The notes: generated by a model from the letters alone, not told the origin. A stretch of DNA of 9,295 nt from Deltaproteobacteria bacterium (GCA_011051075.1 DREN01000095.1:1-9295); one strand, 5' to 3'. Shown: positions 1 to 6,863, counted from the stretch's first letter. A program made the numbers and translations.

Positions 1-858
1 ATCTATAATCTGGTATATCTCTGAGAGTTCCCGGCTGTCAGAGGCCCGGAAGTATCGCCCGCCCCCGATTTCAGCCACCTTTTTCAGGGTCTTTTCATCC
101 AGGTCCACCTGCTGGTGAACAAGGCGGGTTCCAAGGGTGGTCCTGATCCTGAAGGGTGCGGGTCCCTTGCCCCCGACCCCGATGGTGTAGATCTTCACCC
201 CCAGGGCCCGCACCGCCTCGGCAGCCGCCACCGGCGTGATCTCCCCCGCGTTACTCCTCCCGTCGGTCAGGAGGATCAGGATCTTTGATTTGGCCTTCAG
301 GTCCTTGAGCCTTTTTCCCCCGATGGCAATGGCGGAACCGATGGCCGTACGGTCTCCGGCCATGCCGATCTTCATCTTCTCCACCAGCCCTAACAGAAGG
401 CCCTTGTCAACGGTCAGGGGCGACTGGGTAAAGGCATCCTCCCCGAAGACCACCAGGCCTATCCGGTCCGTGGTCCTCTTTTTGATAAAATCGGTCACCA
501 CCTTTTTGACGGCGGTCAGCCTGGTTACCGGCCTCTGGTCCAGCTTGAAATCAAGCGCCTCCATTGATCCCGAGGTATCAACGCACAGCACGATGTCCAC
601 GCCAGGGGACCGGACATCCCGGGAGACGTTGTAGAGCTGGGGACGGGCCGCGGCCAGGACCAGGAGCACAAGGGCACACACCCTCAGGATCAGGGGGATC
701 TTTGCCGCAAACGGGCTGCCCCCCCCGGCAACAAGGGCCATCTTCGAGGCCATGGAGTGTGTAATGCCCGGGGGTCTCCTCAGTAGGGCAAAGACAAACC
801 ATCCCGCCGCAACAGGTACAAGGAAGAGCAGGATGGGATAGGCGAACCTGAACATCAT
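1..858 (-). CDS. batA: BatA-like von Willebrand factor A membrane protein (C-terminus cut by window edge)
   Basis: The first 286 codons are present and the frame is still open at base 1. Two hydrophobic segments (about residues 6-26 and 57-71) bracket the N-terminal region, followed by a VWA domain with a recognisable metal-ion-dependent adhesion site: DTSGS at 94-98, Thr171 in a TAIG segment, and Asp199 in LLTDG. This is the layout of BatA (Bacteroides aerotolerance family), normally about 330 residues with a last membrane helix at the C-terminus, so roughly 40-50 residues lie outside the window. The VWA domain is expected outside the cytoplasmic membrane, binding partner proteins through a divalent metal. 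The start is the first of two tandem ATGs. It overlaps the stop of the preceding gene as ATGA and has GGAGG a few bases upstream. It is the last visible gene of the moxR operon; batB or a TPR gene may follow. The exact Bat paralogue is inferred. Confidence 0.88.
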   Translation of the reverse strand, partial: MMFRFAYPILLFLVPVAAGWFVFALLRRPPGITHSMASKMALVAGGGSPFAAKIPLILRVCALVLLVLAAARPQLYNVSRDVRSPGVDIVLCVDTSGSMEALDFKLDQRPVTRLTAVKKVVTDFIKKRTTDRIGLVVFGEDAFTQSPLTVDKGLLLGLVEKMKIGMAGDRTAIGSAIAIGGKRLKDLKAKSKILILLTDGRSNAGEITPVAAAEAVRALGVKIYTIGVGGKGPAPFRIRTTLGTRLVHQQVDLDEKTLKKVAEIGGGRYFRASDSRELSEIYQIID

Positions 859-1829
859 CTGTCCCCCTCCCCAGACCCGTTCCGCAGGGCCGGGCCAGTC
901 GGGTCGGCCCTGGAGCCTGTCCCCCCGCCCTCCCCCGGAACTTCAAAGGCTGCGCAGGTTCTTTCGATATAGAGAAGGGCCTCCTCTATCTGTTCATCCT
1001 TTCTGGCCTTCATGGGCCGCAGATCCGCGAACTTCACAAGGTCCGCGTGCCTGAGCAGGGGCAGAAGCCGCCTGTCCTCCTCTTCCCTTAGGGCGAGGGC
1101 GATCTCCTCGGTGGTGTACTCTGCGGCGGGAAATCCCCTGAGCGCCTCCATATAGCGTCTCATGATCTGGGAAAGCCGGAAGTAAAACTCCTTGACACGG
1201 CCCTTTTCAAAGAGCCCGAGGGATTTCAGTTCTTCGATCTCCCTCATGGCCACCTTATGGGGGGGATCGTGGTCAATAATCTTAAGCCCTGTTACACGGC
1301 GCTTTTTCAGCCAGAGGAAAAGGACCACGCCGGCTGCGCAGACCAGCACAAGACCGATCAGCCACGGAACATACCCTATTAGCCTGGACTTGGTGGGGAT
1401 AATCCCCCTGATGGGTCTCAGCCTGGCCTCCTCGGGCTTTTCCCCCAGGTTGGAGATGACCGTCAGCTCAACGGGGTCTGCCCTGAGGAGCCCTTCCTCC
1501 CCATCCTCACTTAGATAACCAAGGGTGATGGGCCCGGTCCTGAACCGGCCGATACGGTCCACCAGGAGAGTCACCCTGATCTCTCCCGGTGCTTTCTTCC
1601 GGTCCAACACGGTAAGGCCCTCGAGCCCCCCTATGGGAGGGTCGGGGGGAAGGTGTGCCTTTTCGGGCAGATGATAGCGGAGGGTCAGGGTTGCCATGCC
1701 ACCCACCGGGGCAGAGGGGGGTTCGAGGCCCGCGGTCAGCCGCCCCGGGACCTCGTCCGTCTCTGCCGCTGCAACCGGCAGACAGGCAAAGAGAAGAGCG
1801 CACAGGAAAGCGGCCCATCTCCCTGTCAT
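855..1829 (-). CDS. BatD-like single-pass membrane protein
   Basis: A 324-residue protein with a signal peptide (about residues 1-22, ending AAA), an extracytoplasmic segment of about 125 residues rich in beta-type alternation and prolines, one strong transmembrane helix (about 153-175, followed by KKRR), and a cytoplasmic tail. The tail (about 190-295) is helical and carries the segment KEFYFRLSQIMRRYMEAL, typical of the C-terminal part of BatD/DUF4381-like proteins found beside MoxR and VWA genes. It is shorter than classical BatD (often over 500 residues), so it resembles a compact single-repeat form. ATGA overlaps tie it to the genes on both sides, which suggests fixed stoichiometry by translational coupling. 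An AGGAG lies upstream of its ATG. It probably anchors or regulates the VWA proteins at the membrane; no enzymatic motif is visible. The last ~25 residues (Gly/Asp/Arg-rich) look unstructured. Confidence 0.8.
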   Translation of the reverse strand: MTGRWAAFLCALLFACLPVAAAETDEVPGRLTAGLEPPSAPVGGMATLTLRYHLPEKAHLPPDPPIGGLEGLTVLDRKKAPGEIRVTLLVDRIGRFRTGPITLGYLSEDGEEGLLRADPVELTVISNLGEKPEEARLRPIRGIIPTKSRLIGYVPWLIGLVLVCAAGVVLFLWLKKRRVTGLKIIDHDPPHKVAMREIEELKSLGLFEKGRVKEFYFRLSQIMRRYMEALRGFPAAEYTTEEIALALREEEDRRLLPLLRHADLVKFADLRPMKARKDEQIEEALLYIERTCAAFEVPGEGGGTGSRADPTGPALRNGSGEGDR

Positions 1830-2701
1830 AACCTGCGTCTCCTCATCTCAAAGAGCCTGGCAAGGGGTTCGACCACCGGCCCGTCCGTTGTAAGCTCCAC
1901 GTGGTCAACACCCGCCCTGCTGAAAAGCTCCATCAGATACTCCTCCTGCTCCCTTGTGTAGGCACGCCACCTCTCCCTGAACCGCCTGCTCCTGCTGTTG
2001 ATGAGGACCCTCTCCCCGGTCTCCGGGTCTCTGAGGAGCACCAGCCCCACCTCGGGCAGGGCCTCCTCCGCAGGGTCGGTCACCCTGATAACCGTGAGGT
2101 CATGCTTCTTGGCCGTGAGTCTGAGCGATTTTTCAAACCCCGTGTCCATGCAGTCTGAAATGAGAAACAGGATCGTGTGGCGCCTGGCCACCCTGTTCAG
2201 GTAGGTCAGCACCCCATCTATGTTCGTGCTCAGGTCCACAGGCTCATAGGTAAAGATCTCCTTGATCAGCCGCCACACATGGGAGGCCCCCTTCTTGGGC
2301 GGGATATACTTCTCAACCCTTGAACTGAAGAGGATGGCCCCCACCTTGTCGTTGGTGCGGATGGCCAGAAAGGCCAGCATGCCGGCCACCTCTGCTAGGA
2401 GTTCCCGTTTGAACTTCTCCCTGGTTCCGAACAGGTGGGAGCCCGATATATCGAGGATAAGGATAACGGTCAGCTCTCTCTCCTCGTGAAAAACCTTGAC
2501 AAAGGGCCTGCCAAAGCGGGCAGACACGTTCCAGTCAATGGTCCTGATGTCGTCCCCCAGCTGGTACTCCCTCACCTCGGCGAACTCCATCCCCCTCCCC
2601 TTGAAGGCACTCTCATACTGGCCGGCAAAAAGGTCGCTGGCCAGGCGCTTGGTGGTGAAGTGAAACCTCTGAATCTTCCTGTACAACTCCTCGGAGAGCA
2701 T
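1826..2701 (-). CDS. DUF58 domain protein of the MoxR operon
   Basis: Encodes 291 residues from the ATG at 2701. The DUF58 signature is clear: GRGMEF at about 35-40, then REYQLGDDIRTIDW at 44-57 and FVKVF at 67-71, followed by a VWA-like fold with the partial metal site DISGS at 84-88. DUF58 proteins are almost always encoded directly after a MoxR ATPase and are thought to be its client or adaptor; their biochemical role is unsettled. An in-frame TTG at 2716 would add five residues and overlap moxR, but the ATG at 2701 has GAGGT at a normal distance, sits one base past the moxR stop (TGA-T-ATG) and gives the usual DUF58 N-terminus, so it is preferred. No signal peptide or membrane helix is visible, so it should be cytoplasmic. 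It overlaps the next gene by ATGA. Confidence 0.9.
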   Translation of the reverse strand: MLSEELYRKIQRFHFTTKRLASDLFAGQYESAFKGRGMEFAEVREYQLGDDIRTIDWNVSARFGRPFVKVFHEERELTVILILDISGSHLFGTREKFKRELLAEVAGMLAFLAIRTNDKVGAILFSSRVEKYIPPKKGASHVWRLIKEIFTYEPVDLSTNIDGVLTYLNRVARRHTILFLISDCMDTGFEKSLRLTAKKHDLTVIRVTDPAEEALPEVGLVLLRDPETGERVLINSRSRRFRERWRAYTREQEEYLMELFSRAGVDHVELTTDGPVVEPLARLFEMRRRRL

Positions 2702-2702
2702 A

Positions 2703-3683
2703 TCAGGGGACCTCAATACGTTCCAGCAGCCTCTTTATGAGATCGTCGGTACTCAACTCCTCCGCCTCTGCCTCGTAACTGAGGATGATCCTATGCCGCA
2801 ACACGTCAGGGGCCATGGCCTTCACGTCCTGGGGCGTCACATAGCCACGGCCGTTCAAAAAGGCGTGGGCCCGTGAGGCAAGGCCCAGCCAGATAGAGGC
2901 CCTGGGGGAGGCCCCGTAGCTGATCATGGGTGAAATATCAAGACCAAACGCCTCAGGGTTTCGCGTGGCCATGTTAAGCCGCACAATATAGTCCATTATG
3001 CGCTCCTCCATGTGGATGGCCCTCATGGTCAGACCGGCGGACTGGATCTGGGCCACATCCACCACACCCTCCACCTCATCGGCCACCCCCCTGTACACCC
3101 TCTCCATGATCTCCTTTTCCTCCTCTGCCGAGGGGTATCCGACCTTGATCTTGAGCATGAACCGGTCGATCTGGGCCTCTGGAAGGGGATAGGTCCCCTC
3201 CTGCTCAATGGGGTTCTGGGTGGCAAGCACCAAAAATGGCCTTGCCAGGGGAAAGGTGATCTCGCCTATGGTGATCTGGTGCTCCTGCATGGCCTCCAAC
3301 AGGGCGCTCTGTACCTTTGCGGGGGCCCGGTTGATCTCGTCTGCCAGGATGATGTTGTGAAAGATGGGTCCCTTTTTTATCTCAAAGGTGGCCGTGTCGG
3401 GCCGGTAGAACTGGGTGCCCAGGATATCCGCCGGCAGGAGATCCGGGGTAAACTGTATCCTCTGAAAGGTGGTGTTGATGGTGGCTGCAAGGGCCTTGAC
3501 CGCAGTGGTCTTTGCAAGGCCGGGAAGCCCCTCCAAGAGGAGATGCCCATCGCACAAGAGCCCGATGAGCATCCTTTCTATGAGGTTTCTCTGGCCCACG
3601 ATCACCTTTTCAATCCCTGCCATAACCTGCCTGAGGACCAGGCTCTCCTTTTCAACTCTCTGGGTGATTTCCTGTATATCCAT
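2703..3683 (-). CDS. moxR: MoxR-family AAA+ ATPase
   Basis: A 326-residue AAA+ protein with all MoxR motifs: Walker A GLPGLAKT (52-59), Walker B ILADE (112-116) followed by INRAP, sensor 1 in LATQNP (153-158), the arginine-finger segment EAQIDRF (168-175), and a helical lid (about 240-326). MoxR ATPases act as chaperones that mature or activate partner proteins, often ones with VWA domains. Here the partners are most likely the DUF58, BatD-like and BatA-like proteins encoded right behind it. The frame stays open upstream to about 3839, but the true start is the ATG at 3683: it has a perfect AGGAGG ten bases upstream, gives the standard MoxR N-terminus, and the extra upstream residues match nothing. 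First gene of a four-gene operon with 1-4 nt junctions, driven by the promoter at 3812-3839. Length and motifs are normal. Confidence 0.96.
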   Translation of the reverse strand: MDIQEITQRVEKESLVLRQVMAGIEKVIVGQRNLIERMLIGLLCDGHLLLEGLPGLAKTTAVKALAATINTTFQRIQFTPDLLPADILGTQFYRPDTATFEIKKGPIFHNIILADEINRAPAKVQSALLEAMQEHQITIGEITFPLARPFLVLATQNPIEQEGTYPLPEAQIDRFMLKIKVGYPSAEEEKEIMERVYRGVADEVEGVVDVAQIQSAGLTMRAIHMEERIMDYIVRLNMATRNPEAFGLDISPMISYGASPRASIWLGLASRAHAFLNGRGYVTPQDVKAMAPDVLRHRIILSYEAEAEELSTDDLIKRLLERIEVP

Positions 3684-3693
3684 GAATGATCTT

Positions 3694-3699
3694 CCTCCT
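3694..3699 (-). promoter_or_regulatory. ribosome binding site deciding the moxR start
   Basis: AGGAGG on the minus strand, ten bases before the ATG at 3683. It fixes the moxR start inside a longer open frame. Confidence 0.85.
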
Positions 3700-3811
3700 G
3701 GGCGTCTCCGGATAGACCGAAGCCCCGGTCGTGTTTCACAAAATAGTGCCGATTTCATTCGCATATGCCCGGAATGAACGGTCAGACCTTCCAGATTTGT
3801 AAGGTTCTGTG

Positions 3812-3839
3812 AATATAGCCACCATATTGCTCTTTTCAA
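3812..3839 (-). promoter_or_regulatory. sigma70-type promoter of the moxR operon
   Basis: On the minus strand a -35 box TTGAAA (3839-3834) and a -10 box TATATT (3817-3812) are separated by 16 bases; each differs from consensus at one position. Transcription would start near 3805, leaving a leader of about 120 nt before moxR. No strong attenuator hairpin or riboswitch is apparent in that leader. Confidence 0.65.
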
Positions 3840-3928
3840 GATGATTTTTGGTTTGAGGGGGCACCATACCCATGGATCCCCTGGGAGGCAAATCGGGCTC
3901 CTTTTGCATCCTGATACTCATCGGGCCC

Positions 3929-4048
3929 AACATCAGGCCTGCAGCAGAACAGGTCATACCACCTGTGGGCGCGACTTCAGTCGCACAGAAAACAACCGCC
4001 TCCGCCCTGCCCCAAATGTGCGGCTCAAGCCGCACCTGCCCTGATGTT
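3929..4048. repeat. REPIN/BIME-like palindromic element with terminal inverted repeats
   Basis: The ends are a perfect 9-bp inverted repeat, AACATCAGG (3929-3937) and CCTGATGTT (4040-4048). Inside are three dyads: ACAGGT/ACCTGT (3949-3966), GCGACT-TC-AGTCGC (3971-3984) and GTGCGGCT-CA-AGCCGCAC (4018-4035). The last two are related inverted copies: plus-strand 3971-3987 matches the minus strand of 4033-4017 at 14 of 17 bases, and one pair of differences turns an A-T stem pair into G-C. A GTGG tetranucleotide (3965-3968) lies just before the first palindrome, as in REP sequences. Two inward-facing REP-like palindromes in about 120 bp is the architecture of a REPIN/BIME, which RAYT transposases mobilise in trans. 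No RAYT gene is in the window. A structured RNA, or a transcription end for the AOR operon, is the alternative. The dyads are read directly; the class is inferred. Confidence 0.55.
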
Positions 4049-4072
4049 CTAATGGCATTTATAGAGGGTAGG

Positions 4073-4105
4073 TGCCAGATATGGTATCATATCAGGTAGC
4101 TGGCA
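4073..4105. repeat. interrupted dyad symmetry downstream of the AOR gene
   Basis: An inner palindrome GATATG-GTAT-CATATC (4078-4093) sits inside an outer inverted repeat TGCCAG/CTGGCA (4073-4078 and 4100-4105), with a seven-base bulge on one side. There is no T-run on the minus-strand side, so it is not a standard intrinsic terminator for the AOR operon. It may be a protein-binding dyad or an RNA 3'-end stabilising hairpin. Confidence 0.4.
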
Positions 4106-4255
4106 GGAATTGGGTAATGCTTTCAGGGAAGGGGAGCAGATGCCGGGCAGCAGCCTTATTCGCCATGCAGGATGTGACCCCTGAGCGCCCACGGCGGGTT
4201 CATGCGACAGGGTCTCCTCCCAAGCTGTCCGGCCTGAGAAATGGTGAAGGGTCTT

Positions 4256-6073
4256 TCAGAGCATGAGGTCATCAAGACCCAGAGCGCTCAGTGCGTTCTT
4301 CGTGGGTACGCCGTCAGAATCCCAGCCTCTCAACTCATAGTACTCGTTCAGCATTTGCTGAAGCTCCTGTGGTTTTGTCCTGAGACCCTTTGAATTTCCA
4401 GACGGGATCTCTTCGTGCAGGAAACGTGGTGGAAGCCTGTCATCACTTCTCCGCAGGCCTTCCCGGCAGTTAAAAAGCCTTTCCATCATGTGTATACGGC
4501 AGCCTACCTGGACAAGATCTTCCAGGGTCAGATCCCAGCCGGTGGTACGGTTGATCTGGTCTGCATGCTCCTGGGACAAGGCAAATCCGAAGACCCCTTC
4601 ACAGAAACTGCACACGATGAGAGAGTCACGAACCGCGGACCAGTTGGCGGTATCATAGGCCATTTTCGCCTTTCCCTGGATATTAAGTCTCTTTTCCCGG
4701 TCAAGCCTGTATTCCAGGCTGGGTCGTGAATCATGATGCGTCCCTCCCCGTGGAGATACGGCGTAACCGATTCCCATGGTCTTGAGCGCCCTGGCAGAAT
4801 GACCGGGAGGCTCCAGCCCCCGGATGTGACAGGCGAACCTGTCCGCGCCCTGAGCGATCTCCCGGGCCATCGCCTCCACGCCCCGGGCAATAAAATCACC
4901 AAAGCCTTCCTTTTTTGCCACAAGATGGGCGCATATGGGAAGGATTTCACCCCTTCCAAAACTCAGGTCCAGACCTCCGGTATCTTTTGTGGATAGCAGA
5001 CCTCTCTGAAAACACTCCATAAGAAATGCCAGAGAAGAGCCAAAGGATATGGTATCGATCCCGTAATCGTCGCAAAGCCTGTCCGTCTCAATAATGATAT
5101 CCAGATCATCCACATCGCAGTTGGAGCCCAGTGCGTAGAGAGTCTCATATTCAGGTCCCTCCGTCATTACCGGAGAAGACTTCCTGGACGACACTACCCT
5201 GGTGCACCCTCCCATGTTGCAGGCGAAGCAGGCCGCGTTGCGCACGAAATGTTCTTTCAGGATACGTTCCGCACTGATTCTGTCCACCTTTTCCCAGGTC
5301 TCCTGCTGCCAGTTGCGGGTTCCCATACCCCCAACTGTATTGATGGCCTCGACGAGAAAAGGGGTCCCCTTGTCGGGAAAGCCCTTAAGGCCCAGAAACT
5401 GGTCTTTCCTTTCCACATAAAACCTCAAGAGCCCGTTCATATCCGCCACCCGGATATCCCCTGAGCCCCTGACAGAGACGGCCTTCAGGTTCTTGGAGCC
5501 CATGACAGCACCGGTTCCTCCTCTGCCGGCCGCCCTTGTGCCGCAGATACAGCAGGCCATGGAGACCATATTTTCACCGGCAGGCCCGCAGCAAAGGGTG
5601 CTGATCCCTTTCCCCAGCCTGTGAACGAGCAAGTCCTGTGTCTCTTTGGTGGTCTTTCCCCATAGATCACCGCAGGGGATGATGGAGACATCTTCGTCAT
5701 CAAAGAAGAGAACCACCGGGCGACTGGATTTTCCTGTTACCACGACCATGTCCCTTCCTGACTGTTTGAGCCTGGAACCGAAATCGCCCCCGAAATAGCT
5801 GTCCATGAAATAGCCGGTCAGGGGGGACCTGGTGACAATGCCTGCCCGTCCGCTTCCGTGGGCCAGGGTCCCGTTAAGGGGCCCAGTGCAGATGATAAAG
5901 GCGTTCTCATCTCCCAGGGGATCGGCTCCAGCCGGGACCTCCTCCAGCAAGGCCCTCACCGCGAATCCGTTACCTCCCAGATACTTCTTGGCGAAATCCT
6001 CTGTGAAAGTCTCATGCCGGATCTTCCCTGAGCTCAGATTCACATGGGTGATCCTGCCGGCATACCCGTTCAT
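4256..6073 (-). CDS. aldehyde:ferredoxin oxidoreductase family protein (tungsto/molybdopterin)
   Basis: A 605-residue protein, the normal length for the family, which oxidises aldehydes (or reduces acids/aromatic acyl compounds in some branches) at a W- or Mo-bis-pyranopterin site and passes electrons to ferredoxin. Visible family features are the N-terminal start MNGYAGRITHVNLSSGKI, the pterin-binding segments SGRAG...SPLTG...YFGGDFG (about 74-99), the motif DDYGID (335-340, DXXGXD type), LKTMGIGYAVSPRGGTH (430-446), and DSLIVC (483-488). The cluster ligands are Cys282, Cys285 and Cys290, with Cys488 as the distal one. The first three read CX2CX4C, not the usual CX2CX3C, which is odd but certain in the DNA. 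The start ATG has GGAGGAGG upstream and overlaps the ferredoxin stop (ATGA), so the two are co-translated. Substrate cannot be told from sequence; the pair resembles the E. coli ydhY/ydhV arrangement. No MoaD-like or maturation gene is adjacent. Cytoplasmic. Confidence 0.93.
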   Translation of the reverse strand: MNGYAGRITHVNLSSGKIRHETFTEDFAKKYLGGNGFAVRALLEEVPAGADPLGDENAFIICTGPLNGTLAHGSGRAGIVTRSPLTGYFMDSYFGGDFGSRLKQSGRDMVVVTGKSSRPVVLFFDDEDVSIIPCGDLWGKTTKETQDLLVHRLGKGISTLCCGPAGENMVSMACCICGTRAAGRGGTGAVMGSKNLKAVSVRGSGDIRVADMNGLLRFYVERKDQFLGLKGFPDKGTPFLVEAINTVGGMGTRNWQQETWEKVDRISAERILKEHFVRNAACFACNMGGCTRVVSSRKSSPVMTEGPEYETLYALGSNCDVDDLDIIIETDRLCDDYGIDTISFGSSLAFLMECFQRGLLSTKDTGGLDLSFGRGEILPICAHLVAKKEGFGDFIARGVEAMAREIAQGADRFACHIRGLEPPGHSARALKTMGIGYAVSPRGGTHHDSRPSLEYRLDREKRLNIQGKAKMAYDTANWSAVRDSLIVCSFCEGVFGFALSQEHADQINRTTGWDLTLEDLVQVGCRIHMMERLFNCREGLRRSDDRLPPRFLHEEIPSGNSKGLRTKPQELQQMLNEYYELRGWDSDGVPTKNALSALGLDDLML

Positions 6074-6489
6074 GCTCCCACCTCCTCCACACTCAGCGCT
6101 TGTCTTGGACAGGCTTCAACGCATTTTTGAACCTTGCCTCCCCCGCACAAGTCACACCTGAATATGTACTCATAGTCAGGGTGCACAAATATTGCTTCAT
6201 AAGGACATGCATCCATGCAGAGCCGGCATCCATCGCATCTCCTCCTATGGAACCGGACTACCCCCCTTTCTTCATCCACGTAGAGGGCCCCGGTGGGACA
6301 CGCCCTGACGCAGTCGGCATCGTACTCCTGGCGACATATATGGGCCCTGAATTCCCCATACCATCCCAGGGACTCAATGCGCAGGTTCGCCTTGAGGGGG
6401 TTGAATACCTTCTGCCAGGTGCCGGAACAAACAAGCTGGCAGATCTGACAACCCACACATTTTTCCTTATCGAACGCAAGGTATCTCAT
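6070..6489 (-). CDS. polyferredoxin, electron-transfer subunit of the AOR
   Basis: A 139-residue iron-sulfur protein with four cysteine groups: CX2CX2CX3C at 11-21, a second group at 52-64, CX2CX2CX3CP at 85-95, and CX2CX7CX3CP at 112-127. This is the four-cluster layout of DmsB/HycB-like subunits that accompany AOR-family enzymes. In the second group the expected CX2CX4CX3CP reads C52-R-Q-E55-Y-D-A-D-C60-V-R-A-C64-P: the second cysteine is glutamate, so this site can offer only three cysteine ligands (a [3Fe-4S], a Glu-ligated [4Fe-4S], or a lost cluster). The frame is open to a TTG at 6537, but the ATG at 6489 has AGGAG nine bases upstream and gives the family N-terminus (MRYLAFDKEKC), so it is preferred. 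The stop overlaps the AOR start by ATGA. No signal peptide or twin-arginine motif, so cytoplasmic. First gene of the operon. Confidence 0.92.
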   Translation of the reverse strand: MRYLAFDKEKCVGCQICQLVCSGTWQKVFNPLKANLRIESLGWYGEFRAHICRQEYDADCVRACPTGALYVDEERGVVRFHRRRCDGCRLCMDACPYEAIFVHPDYEYIFRCDLCGGGKVQKCVEACPRQALSVEEVGA

Positions 6490-6498
6490 TCTGTGTAT

Positions 6499-6503
6499 CT
6501 CCT
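6499..6503 (-). promoter_or_regulatory. ribosome binding site deciding the ferredoxin start
   Basis: AGGAG on the minus strand nine bases before the ATG at 6489; it argues against the longer TTG-started frame. Confidence 0.7.
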
Positions 6504-6589
6504 GGTCGCGCGGGCTTCTGTCGGGCCGACTATCCAACAGGCCTGAAAGACCTCCCTGCTAACCTTTCACGGATTTAGTGTGCGGGGAT

Positions 6590-6800
6590 GGGGACGTTGT
6601 GTTGCGAGTCTGATTATGTTGCGTGACTGGAGAGAGGTGAGGGTGCGGTACCCCGCCATAAGGGACGTCCTTAAATACTAAAACAACTCAACCTACCAGA
6701 CGATAGCCTTCCTTTTTCGCTACCATCTCTCCTCTTTTTACTGCACAACTCACCGCGGTAAGTGTCATGTCAAGTTATTTGATTAGTTAACGACGGCCCC
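6590..6800. repeat. possible degenerate MITE-like segment with imperfect terminal inverted repeats
   Basis: The 11-mer GGGGACGTTGT at 6590-6600 is matched in inverted orientation by ACGACGGCCCC at 6790-6800 (9 of 11 bases), enclosing about 211 bp without a gene. A related GGGACGTCC occurs inside. Eleven bases with two mismatches is weak evidence, so this is a candidate only. Confidence 0.2.
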
Positions 6801-6863
6801 TTTAATGGTGTGGCCGATGCAAAGCAATCCTTTTTTGCCCATGGCGGTGTCACCCCTCCAGGC

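Larger units (their letters stand above)
3684..4255. other. gene-free intergenic region between the AOR and moxR operons
   Basis: This 572-bp stretch holds the moxR promoter and leader, the REPIN-like element and the 4073-4105 dyad, listed separately. Short open frames exist on both strands (for example plus 4072-4266) but none has a ribosome binding site together with a recognisable protein. From 4106 to 4255 I see nothing I can name. No canonical hairpin-plus-T-run terminator is visible for the AOR operon, so readthrough or factor-dependent termination is possible. Confidence 0.6.
6490..6863. other. gene-free region upstream of the ferredoxin-AOR operon
   Basis: 374 bp between RNase D and the ferredoxin gene. 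It must contain the operon's control region, but I find no convincing promoter: a consensus -35 TTGACA lies at 6773-6768 (minus) without a good -10 at 16-18 bases (AGTTGT at best). A 12-codon minus-strand frame (6726-6688), with a purine-rich GAGGAG too close to its ATG, continues after an in-frame TGA to 6559. Two direct copies of GGGACGT occur (6591-6597 and 6662-6668), the second inside the palindrome GGACGTCC. No intrinsic terminator for RNase D is evident. Confidence 0.5.

Noticed and set aside
3012..3689. 225-codon plus-strand open frame antisense to moxR
   Set aside because: It mirrors the conserved moxR coding strand, has no ribosome binding site or family features, and reflects codon bias of the GC-rich opposite strand.
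3684..3839. In-frame upstream extension of MoxR by 52 residues
   Set aside because: The extension overlaps the predicted promoter, has no ribosome binding site, and the ATG at 3683 has a perfect AGGAGG and the standard MoxR N-terminus.
4072..4266. Plus-strand 64-codon frame in the AOR-moxR gap
   Set aside because: No ribosome binding site, low protein-like character, and no family recognised; not enough to call a gene.
6490..6537. TTG-started 16-residue extension of the ferredoxin
   Set aside because: The ATG at 6489 has a well-spaced AGGAG and matches the family start; the extension is charged and unlike the family.
6100..6546. 148-codon plus-strand open frame antisense to the ferredoxin
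   Set aside because: A shadow of the cysteine-rich ferredoxin gene; no start signal or protein-like features.
6768..6773. TTGACA as the -35 of a ferredoxin-operon promoter
   Set aside because: No acceptable -10 box lies at 16-18 bases, so I did not call a promoter.
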